Of a DNA stretch of 64,000 bases, positions 50,522 through 62,403 are shown piece after piece. The stretch spans positions 62,001 through 126,000 of the forward strand of contig JAIBBY010000001.1 in NCBI GenBank assembly GCA_019694455.1, read 5' to 3'. Position numbers and translations under genes: made by a program. This DNA is from Pirellulales bacterium. Lineage in GTDB: Bacteria > Planctomycetota > Planctomycetia > Pirellulales > JAEUIK01. How positions within the stretch are numbered: the first letter of the stretch is position 1; every line of letters begins with the position of its first letter. The notes under the pieces are model-generated. The model did not search any database. It saw only the letters and a program-made list of their open reading frames with translations, and was not told the DNA's origin.

Positions 50522-51481
50522 ATGCGAGCCTACGCCATGCGAGTTCATTGCCTGTTCATTTTGACTTTGGCGACGTGCGGCGGCGATTGGCTCAGCGAGC
50601 GCGCGATCGCGCAGCAGGCGGTCGATCGGCTAGAAGCGCAGCTTGGTGAACCGAGTGTGACTGCGCCTGCGCCGGACGATACTGCGGCATCGGAGTCGCG
50701 GGCCTACCTCGGCGTGATGGCGGACGATCGCCAGGAACAAGGTCGGGGAGTACGGATCGTGGATGTGGCGGCGGGCGGACCCGCCGACCGCGCGCGACTG
50801 CGGATTGGCGACTTGATTACGGCGATTGATGGCCAGGCAATCGGGAGCATGGCCGACCTGGGAGCCATCGTCGAACAAGCGCAGCCCGAACAACGGCTGG
50901 CGATCGCCATACAGCGCGGCGAGCAGTCGCTCGATGTGTCGGTGACTCTAGGGACGAGGCCGGTCGGTTCGCGCGGCGGCGGTGCGCGGCCAGATGAGGC
51001 GAGCGTTCCCAGACAGCGACTACTCGGCGCGCGCACCATACCCGTGACGCCCGAGGCGCAGCAGATTCTGGGACTGACTGACGCGCGCGGGGCCTTGGTC
51101 AGCGAGGTGTTTGCGGATTCGCCGGCGGCCAAGGCGGGCTTGCCGGTGGATGCCGTGATTGTGGCGATCGATGGCAGGCGCGTGGCCAATCCGCTGGAGC
51201 TTGCGCGGCGCATCGGCATGGCCGGCGCTGGCAAGGAGGTGGAGTTGACGATTGTCGCGCGCGGTGAGAAAAAATCGATTCGGGTGATGCTGGGCGGCAT
51301 GGATGAGGCCATGTCGGCGGAAGCCGGCTCGCCGCCCGCAGGAGCGGAGAGCGCGGCGGGCGGCGATGGTGAGCTTGCCGAACGAGTTCGCCAACTGGAA
51401 GAGCGGCTCAACCGCTTGGAGGCGCTATTGAGGCGGCTGGCGCCAGCCAGCGAGGCACCGGCCAGCGGTGATCCAAAATGA
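50522..51481 (+). CDS. Exported protein with two PDZ domains
   Basis: A 319-residue protein. A short hydrophobic signal (VHCLFILTLATCGG) is followed by a linker, a first PDZ domain (about 60-145, AYLGVMADD ... VRIVDVAAGGPADRARLRIGDLITAIDGQAI) and a second (about 165-265, GALVSEVFADSPAAKAGLPVDAVIVAIDGRRV), ending in a leucine-heptad coiled coil (about 290-305). There is no protease domain upstream. It probably binds the C-termini of envelope proteins as a scaffold. Start at 50522 follows GGTGA; ATG at 50537 is possible. Its 3' end overlaps the open frame upstream of the EBP gene. Confidence 0.85.
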   Translation: MRAYAMRVHCLFILTLATCGGDWLSERAIAQQAVDRLEAQLGEPSVTAPAPDDTAASESRAYLGVMADDRQEQGRGVRIVDVAAGGPADRARLRIGDLITAIDGQAIGSMADLGAIVEQAQPEQRLAIAIQRGEQSLDVSVTLGTRPVGSRGGGARPDEASVPRQRLLGARTIPVTPEAQQILGLTDARGALVSEVFADSPAAKAGLPVDAVIVAIDGRRVANPLELARRIGMAGAGKEVELTIVARGEKKSIRVMLGGMDEAMSAEAGSPPAGAESAAGGDGELAERVRQLEERLNRLEALLRRLAPASEAPASGDPK

Positions 51482-51575
51482 CACGGCCGAGGGCAGTTCT
51501 TGGCTTTTTGACGACACGCGCGTAGATTTCATTATCGAAATCGCGACACACCCCATCTTGCGCGTCGTCACATCT

Positions 51576-53510
<1,935 letters not shown>

Positions 53511-53558
53511 CGCACGGCGACCATGCGCGGCGCGGTTTGAAGAAACGGCGCCACGCGC

Positions 53559-54494
53559 TTAAGTAAAGAAATATCGCGTGACGTGAAAGAAGATGGGGGC
53601 GGCGAAACAGGCAGAGTCGAGCCGATCCAACACGCCGCCATGTCCGGTGACCAGGGTGCCATAGTCGGCGACTCCGCGGTCGCGTTTGACGGCCGACATG
53701 GTGAGGCCGCCGGCGAAACCGGCGACGCCGATGACCAGGCTCATGAGGCCGGCTTCCCAGGGGGCAAAGGGGGTGGCCCACCACAAGAGGCTGCCGACCA
53801 ACGTGGCGCCGATCAGCCCGCCGAGAAAGCCTTGCCAGGTGCGACTGGGGTTGATGGCGGGGGCGACCAGATGCCCGCCCAGCAGCTTTTCGCACAGATA
53901 TTCGAAGACGTCGACAAGCTGGACGATCACGACAAAGAAAAAGAGGAGCCGCGCGTTGTCGTTGAAGTTGGGAATTTTGAGATACAAGAGCGCCGGCGCG
54001 AAGCTGAGGCAGAAAACACAGACCATGAGACCGGCCTGTATCTTGGCCGAGCGCTCGAGGAAGCGTTTGAAGTCTCCGGCCATGGCAATGCGGGCCGGGA
54101 TGAACAGAAAGCCATAGACCGGGATCAACACGCTATAGAGGCCGTATTGATCTAGCCCGACCAGCAGATACTGCAAGGGAGTGAACAGAAAGAAGACCCA
54201 AAAGAGCGCGCGGTGGTCGGCCGTGCGGGTGGGGGTGAGGGTGATGAACTCGCGCAAAGCCCAGAACGAAATGAGCCCGAACAGCGCCACCGTCACCAGG
54301 CGATCGAACAGGAAGGTGGCGGCGAGCACGGCGCACATCACCCACCAGGCCTGCAACCGGCGCTTGAAGACCTTGATCGTGCCTTGATCGAGCACGGTGT
54401 CGCGGCGCGTGGCCAGCACCTGGGAGACCAGCGTGGCGATGGCCAAGGCCACCATCACGCCGCCCACGAGCCACAACGTTCTTTCTTGCAGCAA
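53559..54494 (-). CDS. cdsA: Phosphatidate cytidylyltransferase
   Basis: A protein of about 311 residues with many hydrophobic helices that converts phosphatidate and CTP to CDP-diacylglycerol. The C-terminal CdsA signature is seen: PSRTWQGFLGGLIGATLVGSLLWW and GFAGGLTMSAVKRDRGVADYGTLVTGHGGVLDRLDS. The invariant acidic and KR residues are present, while the usual (E/D)S before the KR is MS. Start is uncertain: TTG at 54494 follows AAGGAA in the plsC tail, and CTG at 54503 is possible. plsC lies 10 bp upstream, so the two lipid genes form an operon. Confidence 0.9.
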   Translation of the reverse strand: MLQERTLWLVGGVMVALAIATLVSQVLATRRDTVLDQGTIKVFKRRLQAWWVMCAVLAATFLFDRLVTVALFGLISFWALREFITLTPTRTADHRALFWVFFLFTPLQYLLVGLDQYGLYSVLIPVYGFLFIPARIAMAGDFKRFLERSAKIQAGLMVCVFCLSFAPALLYLKIPNFNDNARLLFFFVVIVQLVDVFEYLCEKLLGGHLVAPAINPSRTWQGFLGGLIGATLVGSLLWWATPFAPWEAGLMSLVIGVAGFAGGLTMSAVKRDRGVADYGTLVTGHGGVLDRLDSACFAAPIFFHVTRYFFT

Positions 54495-54504
54495 CTCGAT
54501 CAGG

Positions 54505-55179
54505 TTAGCGTTCCTTGAGGCTGAGCACCGCTTCGCGGGCGCGGTGCAAGAACTGTTGTTTGGATTCGCCTTCTTCCAGCCAGATCGGCGCGCCAAAGGT
54601 GATGCAGGTCAAGAGCGGCACCGGCAGAAACTCGCCGCGCGGCAGGATGCGGTTCATGTTGTCGATATGCACCGGCACGGCCTCGAGCTCGGGGCGCTTT
54701 TTGCAGAGATAATAAAGCCCGCTCTTGAATTCGCCGAGTCGCTCGCCGGTGTTGCGACCGCCTTCGGGAAAGACAATCAGCGAGTAGGTGTCGCCGATGG
54801 CGTCGAGCAGCATGTTGACGGGGTTGGAGTGGACCTTGATGTTGTGCCGATCGATGAGCAGCGCGTCGAAGACGCTCTTGGCGATGAAGCGCCGCACGGC
54901 GCCCGCCTCCCAATAATCTTTGGCCGCGACCGGTTTGGTGACTCGGCGCACCCGGTACGGCAGCGCCGACCACAAGACCAGCACATCGAGATGGCTGGTA
55001 TGGTTGGCGTAGTAGATGCGTTGGCAGGTGTCTGGCTCGCAGTTGATCCAGCGCACGCTGGCGCCGCTGAGAAAGCGCGCGAGCCCGGCCAGGCCAGCGC
55101 CGGCCAGTTGCATCGCCAGCGACTTGCCCGACTCGATCGCGGGACGCGCCGGCACAGCCTCTTCGATTTCCGCCGTCAT
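54505..55179 (-). CDS. plsC: 1-acyl-sn-glycerol-3-phosphate acyltransferase family protein
   Basis: A 224-residue acyltransferase that would make phosphatidate, the substrate of CdsA. The H-x4-D motif is YYANHTSHLDVLVLW, the glycerophosphate-binding motif is VFPEGGRNTGERLGEFKSG (FPEGTRS-like), and VPVHIDNMNRILPRGEFLPVPL lies near the end. One hydrophobic stretch is at about 22-35. ATG at 55179 is used; an upstream frame reaching 55344 is rich in Arg and unlikely. Divergent from the aldehyde dehydrogenase gene. Confidence 0.88.
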   Translation of the reverse strand: MTAEIEEAVPARPAIESGKSLAMQLAGAGLAGLARFLSGASVRWINCEPDTCQRIYYANHTSHLDVLVLWSALPYRVRRVTKPVAAKDYWEAGAVRRFIAKSVFDALLIDRHNIKVHSNPVNMLLDAIGDTYSLIVFPEGGRNTGERLGEFKSGLYYLCKKRPELEAVPVHIDNMNRILPRGEFLPVPLLTCITFGAPIWLEEGESKQQFLHRAREAVLSLKER

Positions 55180-55367
55180 GCGATCGGGTGGGTGGGTGAA
55201 ACGAAGGCAGATCGACCCCAAGGCGGGAGCGCGCCGGGTGAGTCCGAATGGTAGCCTGCGCGCCGTCGCGCGGAAAGTGGCACGGCGGCGCGGCCCATCG
55301 GGTACACTCAGGCTGGATGGCATTCCCCCACGCAAATCTAGCACAACCGTAGCGAGCGTCAGTCACC

Positions 55368-56957
55368 GTGTTGCAACCTGTGTTAATCGCCGGCCAATGG
55401 CGGCCCGCGGCGGCCAGCGGCGCGTTTCAGGCCGAGAATCCGGCAACTTTAGAATCACTGCCAGAACAATACCCGATCAGCGATTGGGCCGATTGCGATG
55501 CCGCATTGGCCGCCGCCCATGAGGCGTATGGCCAGTTGCGCGCGGCGCCGGTCGCATCGTTGGCGGCGTTTCTCGAAGACTTTGCCGGCCGTATCGAAGC
55601 GCAGGCTGGCGAACTGGTGGAGCGAGCGCACCAGGAAACGGCGTTGGCCAAGTCGCCGCGCTTGGCCGATGTGGAACTGCCACGCACAGCGAATCAACTG
55701 CGCGCCGCGGCCCAAGCGGCGCGCGACGGATCGTGGCGGCTGCCAACCATCGACAGCCAGTCGAACATCCGCTCGATGTTCGACAGCTTGGGACCGGTGG
55801 CCGTGTTTGGCCCCAACAACTTTCCGCTGGCGTTCAACAGCGCAAGCGGTGGCGATTTCGCCGCCGCCATCGCGGCCGGCAACCCCGTGATCGCCAAGGC
55901 GAACACGTCGCATCCGGGCACGACACGGCTATTGGCGCAGGCCGCGCACGAGGCGGCGCGGACCGCGGACCTGCCCGCCGGGACGATCCAATTGCTTTAC
56001 CGCACCAGCCACGAGGATGGTGAACGCTTGGTGGCCGATCCTCGGTTGGGCGCAACGGGCTACACCGGCAGCCGCGCGGCGGGGTTGGCGCTCAAGCGCG
56101 CGGCGGACGCAGCGGGCAAGCCGATCTATCTGGAGTTGTCGAGCGTCAACCCGGTGGTGATCTTGCCCGGAGGACTGGACGAGCGCGGCAGCGCGATCGC
56201 CGACGAGTTCGCCGCGAGTTGTTTGATGGGCGCGGGGCAGTTCTGCACCAACCCAGGCCTGTTGCTGCTGTTGGAAAGCACGGCGACAAGCAGGTTCGTT
56301 AAGGCCATCTCCGAACGCTTTGCAGCGGCGCCTACGGCAGCGCTACTCTCGCGGCGGGTGCGGCAGTCGTTGGCGACGAGCGTCGGCGAGTTGACGCAAG
56401 CCGGCGCCAAGGTGCTGTGCGGGGGACAAGAGGCGGCGCCGGGCGCCCGCTATGCCAACACGCTGCTGACGGCGCCGGCCTCCAAGTTCATCGAGCGCTC
56501 CGAGGCGCTGCAGACCGAGGCGTTTGGCAACGCGTCGCTTGTTGTCGTCGCGCGCGATGTGGAAGAACTGCTGACGGCGATTGAGTGCTTGGAAGGAAAC
56601 CTGACGGGCTGCGTCTATTCCGCGCCATCGGGCGCCGACGATGCGATTTATGCGCGGATCGAACCGGCGCTGCGGGCGAAAGTGGGGCGGTTGCTCAACG
56701 ACAAGATGCCGACCGGCGTGGCGGTGAGCCCAGCCATGAATCATGGCGGGCCGTACCCCGCGACGGGGCACCCCGGCTTTACGGCGGTGGGGATTCCGGC
56801 GGCGCTGCGGCGGTTTGCTCGGCTCAATTGCTATGACAACGTGCGAGCCGATCGACTGCCGAAGGAACTGCGCGACAAGAACCCGACCGGCAAGCTATGG
56901 CGCTGGATCGACGGGGAGTGGACTACCAGGCACGCAGTCGCTCCGGGGCGCGCATAG
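55368..56957 (+). CDS. Aldehyde dehydrogenase (NADP+), alpha-ketoglutaric semialdehyde type
   Basis: A 529-residue aldehyde dehydrogenase. The NAD(P) loop region shows GPVAVFGPNNFPLAFN and the glycine turn GSRAAGLAL. The general-base Glu is in YLELSSVNPVVI (classic ELGGKSP replaced by ELSSVNP, as in alpha-ketoglutaric semialdehyde and related NADP-dependent forms), and the nucleophile is the Cys of GAGQFCTNPGLLLL. Likely role: oxidation of a sugar-derived semialdehyde. GTG at 55368 is the start; an OYE-family gene follows 17 bp downstream. Confidence 0.92.
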   Translation: MLQPVLIAGQWRPAAASGAFQAENPATLESLPEQYPISDWADCDAALAAAHEAYGQLRAAPVASLAAFLEDFAGRIEAQAGELVERAHQETALAKSPRLADVELPRTANQLRAAAQAARDGSWRLPTIDSQSNIRSMFDSLGPVAVFGPNNFPLAFNSASGGDFAAAIAAGNPVIAKANTSHPGTTRLLAQAAHEAARTADLPAGTIQLLYRTSHEDGERLVADPRLGATGYTGSRAAGLALKRAADAAGKPIYLELSSVNPVVILPGGLDERGSAIADEFAASCLMGAGQFCTNPGLLLLLESTATSRFVKAISERFAAAPTAALLSRRVRQSLATSVGELTQAGAKVLCGGQEAAPGARYANTLLTAPASKFIERSEALQTEAFGNASLVVVARDVEELLTAIECLEGNLTGCVYSAPSGADDAIYARIEPALRAKVGRLLNDKMPTGVAVSPAMNHGGPYPATGHPGFTAVGIPAALRRFARLNCYDNVRADRLPKELRDKNPTGKLWRWIDGEWTTRHAVAPGRA

Positions 56958-56974
56958 CATCTGCGCGAGGCACG

Positions 56975-58423
56975 TTGTTTCCGCGAATCGCCCATTACAA
57001 GACGGTGACTGCTTTTCGCGAGCGTTTGGCGGAGCTTGGCATTACGTTGCCGGTCGACGAGCGCGTGCTGTCGGCGGCGGAGGATTCACCACTGGCCGCG
57101 CCGATAGCGGTAGGCGACCGGGTGATTGGCAATCGCTGGTGCGTCCACCCGATGGAGGGCTGGGACGGCGCGTTGGACGGCGCGCCGTCGGAACTGACGC
57201 GGCGCCGCTGGCGACGATTTGGCGAGAGCGGCGCCAAGTTGATTTGGGGGGGCGAGGCGGCGGCGGTGCGCCACGACGGCCGCGCCAATCCGCGGCAACT
57301 CATGGCGACAGCATCGCATCGCGCGGCGTTAGCGGGGCTGGTCGATCTGTTGCGATCGGCGCACCGCGAGCGATTTGTTAGCGACGACGATCTGCTGGTC
57401 GGCCTGCAATTGACGCACTCCGGGCGGTTTTCGAGACCGAACGGCGCGCGGCTGGAACCGCGGATCGCCTATCACCACCCGCTGCTCGATCAGCGCACAG
57501 GGATCGACGAGCGCGACGACTCGCAGGTGTGGACCGACGACGCGCTGGCAGAGCTGATCGACGACTACGCCGCCGCGGCGCGAACCGCACAGGAGGCGGG
57601 CTTTGATTTTGTTGACATCAAGGCGTGTCACGGTTACCTGCTGCACGAGTTCTTGAGCGCGCGACGACGCGGTGGGCGATACGGCGGCGACTTCGACGGG
57701 CGCACGCGCCTGTTGCTCGAGATTGTGGCGGCGGTGCGCGAGACGGCGCCACGCCTGTTGATCGGCGTGCGGCTGAGCGTCTTCGATACGCCCCCCTTCG
57801 CGCGGGTGGGCGACCATGGCGAGTCGGCGGCGCTCGACGGCCTATTGCCGTACGAACTGGCATTTGGCGCCGATGCCAATGATCCGCTGTTGCCCGACCT
57901 AAGCGAGCCGATGCGATTGGCCCGCGCGCTGTGCGTGGGGGGAGTCGACTTGTTCAACATCACTTGCGGCAGCCCCTACTACAATCCGCACTTGCAGCGG
58001 CCGGCGGCGTTTCCACCGAGCGATGGCTATCCGCCGCCCTTCGATCCACTGTTAGCGGTGTGGCGCCATATCGACGCGACGCGCGAGATGAAGCGCGCGC
58101 TGCCGAACTCCGTGGTGGTCGGCAGCGGTTACACCTACTTGCAAGATTGGTTGCCGCATGTGGCCCAGGCGGTGATCCGCGCGGGGTGGGTGGATGTGGT
58201 CGGCATCGGACGGATGGCGCTATCGTATCCGGAACTGCCGGCCGACAGTCTGGCGGGGCGCGAACCGCGCCGGTCGCAGGTGTGCCGCACTTTCAGCGAT
58301 TGCACCACCGCGCCGCGGTCGGGACTGATCTCGGGTTGTTATCCGCTGGACGAGTTTTATAAGGAGCTGCCCGAAGCGGCCCAGTTGCGGCGGGTGAAGA
58401 GTGAGGCGAAGCGGGAGAGATAG
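56975..58423 (+). CDS. NADH:flavin oxidoreductase, old yellow enzyme family
   Basis: A 482-residue FMN-dependent TIM-barrel protein. NRWCVHPMEGWDGALDG is the flavin-binding N-terminal strand region, QLTHSGRFSRPNG carries the flavin-contacting His, AGFDFVDIKACHGYLLHEFLS the active-site strand with the catalytic H, and VVVGSGYTYLQDW plus VGIGRMALSYPELP the phosphate-binding end. The substrate is unknown. TTG at 56975 has GAGG five bases upstream; an ATG at 56897 would overlap the dehydrogenase gene by 60 bp. The two genes seem to form an operon. Confidence 0.9.
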   Translation: MFPRIAHYKTVTAFRERLAELGITLPVDERVLSAAEDSPLAAPIAVGDRVIGNRWCVHPMEGWDGALDGAPSELTRRRWRRFGESGAKLIWGGEAAAVRHDGRANPRQLMATASHRAALAGLVDLLRSAHRERFVSDDDLLVGLQLTHSGRFSRPNGARLEPRIAYHHPLLDQRTGIDERDDSQVWTDDALAELIDDYAAAARTAQEAGFDFVDIKACHGYLLHEFLSARRRGGRYGGDFDGRTRLLLEIVAAVRETAPRLLIGVRLSVFDTPPFARVGDHGESAALDGLLPYELAFGADANDPLLPDLSEPMRLARALCVGGVDLFNITCGSPYYNPHLQRPAAFPPSDGYPPPFDPLLAVWRHIDATREMKRALPNSVVVGSGYTYLQDWLPHVAQAVIRAGWVDVVGIGRMALSYPELPADSLAGREPRRSQVCRTFSDCTTAPRSGLISGCYPLDEFYKELPEAAQLRRVKSEAKRER

Positions 58424-58429
58424 CAGCAG

Positions 58430-61366
58430 TCATTCAGCCAGTGGCACGGCGCCGTCGAGATAGCGCCAGTTTTTGATAAAGGTGAGCAAGTTCGCCAGGT
58501 CTTGCACGCTGAGCGACTGCTCCCAGCCTTGCGGCATCAGAGAGACGCCATTGGAGCGCAGTTCATCGATATCGGCGCGGAGAATGGTTTCGACCTTGGC
58601 CTCGGGTTGTTTGAGGGTGATCGACGAGGCGGTTTCGGCGGCGATGACCCCCACCAGGCTACGACCGTCGGTGGTGGTCAGGGTGTAGCTGATGTAGTTG
58701 TTGTCGATGGCGCGATTAGGTTCCAGGACATCGACCAGCAGTTGCTCCTTGGTCTTCACGCGCGAGTCGCTGATGTCGGGCGCCACATCGACGCCGATCG
58801 CGCCGATGCGATGGCAGGTGGCGCAGTGTTTTTGAAACAGCGCCTTGCCCTGCGCGGCGTCGCCTTCCATCTCGACGGCGGCGTGATACTGCGCCAACCG
58901 CCGCTCCCGTTCCGCGTCGATCGCGGCGAAGTAGGCGATGGCTCGGTCGCGGTCCGCCGCATCGGCCTGGTTCGTGAGTCGCTGGATGGTCGGCGCGTCG
59001 AGTTCGGTGGGCTTTAGCTCGCCGGAGGCGAGCAAATCGACCATGCGACGAGCGACCTCGGGAAAGCGGCTGGTCGCGTCGAGCAGCGCCGCGCGGATCG
59101 TGGGGGTCGCGGACGATAGATCGGCGGCGAGTCGCTGCGCCATCTCCGGTGTTAGATCGGGCGCCACGGCGGTGATTGCCGCGGCACGGACGACCTGGTT
59201 GGGCTCGCCGGCAGCGAGCTTGCCAAGGCACTCGCGCGAAGCTTCGTCGCCAAGCGCCGCCAGAATGCGAATCGCCCGCAGGCGCAGCGTCGGTTCGCCG
59301 CCCGCATCATCGGCCACCGCGCGAGCGATGGCGACCAGGCGCGACTCTGCGTCGGTGGCGGGAGCTTGGGACGAGATCAAATCTTGAAGTCGCTTGCCGC
59401 GACGGGCCGCGCCCGAGGCCAGTCCATCGACCGCCGCTTGCGATGCGTTGGCATCGGCCTGTTCGGCGCCGGCGGCGCTGAGGACGCGCTCGATCTGCTG
59501 GGGTTCGGTGCCGGCGCCAACGAGCATGCCGAGGTCGTGCAGGAATTCCGCGTGCTGATTATCGCCGGATTGCGCCAGCAACTGGCTGGTGATCGTCGCC
59601 GCATCGGCCGCGTTGAGACTGGAGAGCACGGCGTAGCGCAGCCACGGATGTCCATCTGAGCGGGCGCCAATGCGAAGCAGGGCCTGACGAATCGCATTGT
59701 CCGGGGGGGCGGCGCCGAGACTGAGCGCCGCTTGAAAGGCCAATCGCGCATCGGGATCGTCGGCTAAAGCAAGCACGCCCGCCACCAACTCGGGATGCGT
59801 TGGCAATGCGGGTTCGCAAAGACGCGCCGCATGTTCGCGAACGCGCGGCGACTGATCTTTCAGTGCCGCGGCTAGCAACTCGGGCGTTAGCAGTTTGAGA
59901 CTTTGCAGCAGCCAGAGCGCCTGCACGCGCCCGGCCGCGCTGGGGCCGCCCCGGACTTGCGCCTCGAGCGCGGGCTGAATGGAGCGGTCCTGGCGTTCGA
60001 CCAGCAGTCGCGCCGCGGTCGTGCGGCGCCAGCCAATTTCGGAATTGAGCGTTTCGACCAACTCGGCGCCGGAGAGCGCGCTGGGCATGCGCGAGCGACT
60101 TGACGCCGGGTGATTGTCGCGGACCACGCGATAGATGCGGCCGCGATCGACGCCATCGAGCAGGTCGGGACGGGTGCGGAGTTCTTCGGGCATCCAATCG
60201 GGGTGCTCGATGACGGCACGGTACATATCGACCACGTAGAGGGCGCCATCGGGTCCATTGGCGAGATTGACCGGGCGGAACCACTCGTCTTTCGTGGCCA
60301 GAAACTCGCGCTGGTCGAAGGCGGCGCGGGCGCTGAAGGTGGCGCCATCGGGCTGGATGAGCTCGCAATGAACGAGGTTGCCGGTGGGCTCGCAGGTGAA
60401 GGCGGCGCCAAGGTACTCGGGGCCCAGGGCCGGGGAGTTGAAAATGCGCGAACCGCAGGCGGCGGTGAACGTGCCGGCGTGAAGATTCGAGGTGGTCCAG
60501 GCGCGGCTGATGGGATAGACGTGCGAGTGCTCGGCCGGACGAACCACATCGTGCGCGGGGGTGGGAATGGCGAGCAGCGGATTGCGCGCAAGATAGTGGT
60601 TTTCCAGCACCAGATGAATCAGCGGATTGCGGTTGCTGCAGACGAAGCGGTTGCCAAATTGGTCGAAGGCCATGCCGAACTGCCCCATGCCCGTCACGGC
60701 CTCGCAGGCGCCGCTGATGGGATCGAAGCAGAAATCCATGCCGCTAATCGCCAGCGGTTTTTGCTCGGGCCGGCGCGCGTCGAGGACCGCGCCGCCACGG
60801 AGTCCATTGGCCACATACACGCGACCGTCGATTGCCCAGCGCGGGTTGCTGGCGCGGAGCTGCTCGTTTTCTTGCGCAAAGCCGGTGTACCACACTTCCG
60901 TGCGATCGGCGTGGCCGTCGCGGTCGTCGTCGGGCAGGTAGACCACGGCGCCGGCGAGGGTGACGATGACGCCGCTGCGCCACGGTTGCAGTCCATTGGC
61001 CATCAAGAGGCCATCGGCATAGTCGTGGGCCGTTTCGTAGCGACCGTCGGCGTCGCGATCTTCGAGCCAACGAACGCGCGATTTTGGCGGCTGGCCATCG
61101 GCAGGGCCACTGGGGTAGTCGCGCATTTCGACGACCCACAGTCGGCCATCGGCGCCAAAACGAGCGTCAACCGGGTCGATCACCTCGGGCTCTGCGGCGA
61201 CCAGTTCAATGCGAAAGCCGGGGGGCAGTTGAAATGCGGCGAGCGCCGCCGGCGGTGAGAGGGGCTCGGCGGCCGCGGACCATTGCGACGGCCACCAAAG
61301 AATGATGCCAGGCAACAAGACTGTTGTCGCCAACTGCCAATAGCGGCTATGCAAAAAATACACCAA
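58430..61366 (-). CDS. PVC-type dehydrogenase/HEAT-repeat/cytochrome c protein
   Basis: A 978-residue secreted protein with a signal peptide (about 9-32). The N-terminal propeller domain (about 45-410; GFRIELVAAEPEVIDPVDARFGADGRLWVVEM, DDDRDGHADRTEVWYTGF) resembles the PVC membrane-bound dehydrogenase domain. HEAT-like repeats (about 450-800) follow. A C-terminal cytochrome c domain has KHCATCHRIG (CxxCH), then the planctomycete-specific haem-binding block with NNYISYTLTTTDGRSLVGVI and LMPQGWEQSLSVQDLANLLTFI. These proteins are abundant in planctomycetes and presumably oxidise sugars in the periplasm. TTG at 61366 has AGGAGG upstream. Confidence 0.93.
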   Translation of the reverse strand: MVYFLHSRYWQLATTVLLPGIILWWPSQWSAAAEPLSPPAALAAFQLPPGFRIELVAAEPEVIDPVDARFGADGRLWVVEMRDYPSGPADGQPPKSRVRWLEDRDADGRYETAHDYADGLLMANGLQPWRSGVIVTLAGAVVYLPDDDRDGHADRTEVWYTGFAQENEQLRASNPRWAIDGRVYVANGLRGGAVLDARRPEQKPLAISGMDFCFDPISGACEAVTGMGQFGMAFDQFGNRFVCSNRNPLIHLVLENHYLARNPLLAIPTPAHDVVRPAEHSHVYPISRAWTTSNLHAGTFTAACGSRIFNSPALGPEYLGAAFTCEPTGNLVHCELIQPDGATFSARAAFDQREFLATKDEWFRPVNLANGPDGALYVVDMYRAVIEHPDWMPEELRTRPDLLDGVDRGRIYRVVRDNHPASSRSRMPSALSGAELVETLNSEIGWRRTTAARLLVERQDRSIQPALEAQVRGGPSAAGRVQALWLLQSLKLLTPELLAAALKDQSPRVREHAARLCEPALPTHPELVAGVLALADDPDARLAFQAALSLGAAPPDNAIRQALLRIGARSDGHPWLRYAVLSSLNAADAATITSQLLAQSGDNQHAEFLHDLGMLVGAGTEPQQIERVLSAAGAEQADANASQAAVDGLASGAARRGKRLQDLISSQAPATDAESRLVAIARAVADDAGGEPTLRLRAIRILAALGDEASRECLGKLAAGEPNQVVRAAAITAVAPDLTPEMAQRLAADLSSATPTIRAALLDATSRFPEVARRMVDLLASGELKPTELDAPTIQRLTNQADAADRDRAIAYFAAIDAERERRLAQYHAAVEMEGDAAQGKALFQKHCATCHRIGAIGVDVAPDISDSRVKTKEQLLVDVLEPNRAIDNNYISYTLTTTDGRSLVGVIAAETASSITLKQPEAKVETILRADIDELRSNGVSLMPQGWEQSLSVQDLANLLTFIKNWRYLDGAVPLAE

Positions 61367-61503
61367 GCGAAAAGCCTCCTGGGTTAGCGTTCAGGATATT
61401 CGCAGAACGGCGGGGGCGTCAAAGCGGGTAGGGCGTGATTTCGGCGCGGGGAGGACTCGGCTATCATAGCCACGGCACACCGACGATTCGTGAGGACATT
61501 GAA

Positions 61504-62403
61504 ATGTTCGGAAGAATTTTGCTGCGAACCCTGATGGGATCTTGCCTGCTGCTGGCGGGCAGTTGGTCGCTGGCCGAAGAGGTGCAGCCGGCGCGGTTTC
61601 ATCATGTGCTGCTCAACGTGACGCAGCCCGCCAAGTCGATGCGATTTTATCGGAACACGTTCGGCGCGGTACCGGTGAAATTCCGCGGCGCGGCCGACGC
61701 GCTTTTGACCGAGCGATCGTTTCTGCTGTTCAATCAGGTCGAGACGCCGCCCGACGGCACGCTGAACACGGGCGTGTGGCACATTGGTTGGGGTGGCGTG
61801 GACGTGAAGAACGAATACGAATGGTGGAAGCGACACGACGTGACGATTCACACGCCGCTCTCGCCGCTGCCGGGGCGCGACAACTTTTATTTTTACATCA
61901 GCGGCCCGGACAAGGAGTTGATCGAGATCAACACGATGGGGCACCACCGATTCGCGCATGTGCATTTCTTTGCCGACGACGTGAACGAATCGGTCGCTTG
62001 GTACACGAAGAATTTGGGCCTCAAGCCGCGGACGGCGAAGGTTCCTCGGCCGAAGGGGGACCCGAACACACTGGCCGGCATCTGGATGAACGTGATTCAG
62101 TGCGACAACGTGCTGCTCATCTTCTTTGGCAAGCCCGATCAAGAACCGTCGCCGCAGTGGTGGCCCGATCCGCCGCTCAAGGAAATTCAATCGACCAAGG
62201 ATCGGCCGATCGAGCGGATCGGTTTTTCGTACGAAAAGATCGAGCCGGTCTTCGAGCGCATGCAGGCCGCGGGCGTGACGATCGTGGAACCGATCACCGA
62301 GCGCCCGCAGTTTCGGCTGAAGAGTTTTGTGGTGGAGGGGCCGAACCGCGTGCTGATCGAGGTGGCGGAGGCGAAGCCCATTTCGGAAGGAGTTTGGGAA
62401 TGA
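61504..62403 (+). CDS. Exported protein with two VOC (glyoxalase-like) domains
   Basis: A 299-residue protein with a signal peptide (RILLRTLMGSCLLLAGSWSLAEE). Two VOC units follow: first FHHVLLNVTQPAKSMRFYRNTFGAVPVKF (about 28-150), second HRFAHVHFFADDVNESVAWYTKNLGLKPRTA (about 152-290), with IGFSYEKIEPVFERMQAAGVTIVEP near the end. Metal-ligand His and Glu residues are plausible. An exported member of this group is unusual; the substrate is not known. GAGGAC precedes the ATG at 61504. It overlaps the next gene by ATGA. Confidence 0.87.
   Translation: MFGRILLRTLMGSCLLLAGSWSLAEEVQPARFHHVLLNVTQPAKSMRFYRNTFGAVPVKFRGAADALLTERSFLLFNQVETPPDGTLNTGVWHIGWGGVDVKNEYEWWKRHDVTIHTPLSPLPGRDNFYFYISGPDKELIEINTMGHHRFAHVHFFADDVNESVAWYTKNLGLKPRTAKVPRPKGDPNTLAGIWMNVIQCDNVLLIFFGKPDQEPSPQWWPDPPLKEIQSTKDRPIERIGFSYEKIEPVFERMQAAGVTIVEPITERPQFRLKSFVVEGPNRVLIEVAEAKPISEGVWE

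Noticed and set aside
61542-62399. Upstream extension of the thioesterase frame
   Set aside because: It is the shifted frame of the exported VOC gene, and the coupled ATGA start at 62400 fits the family start.
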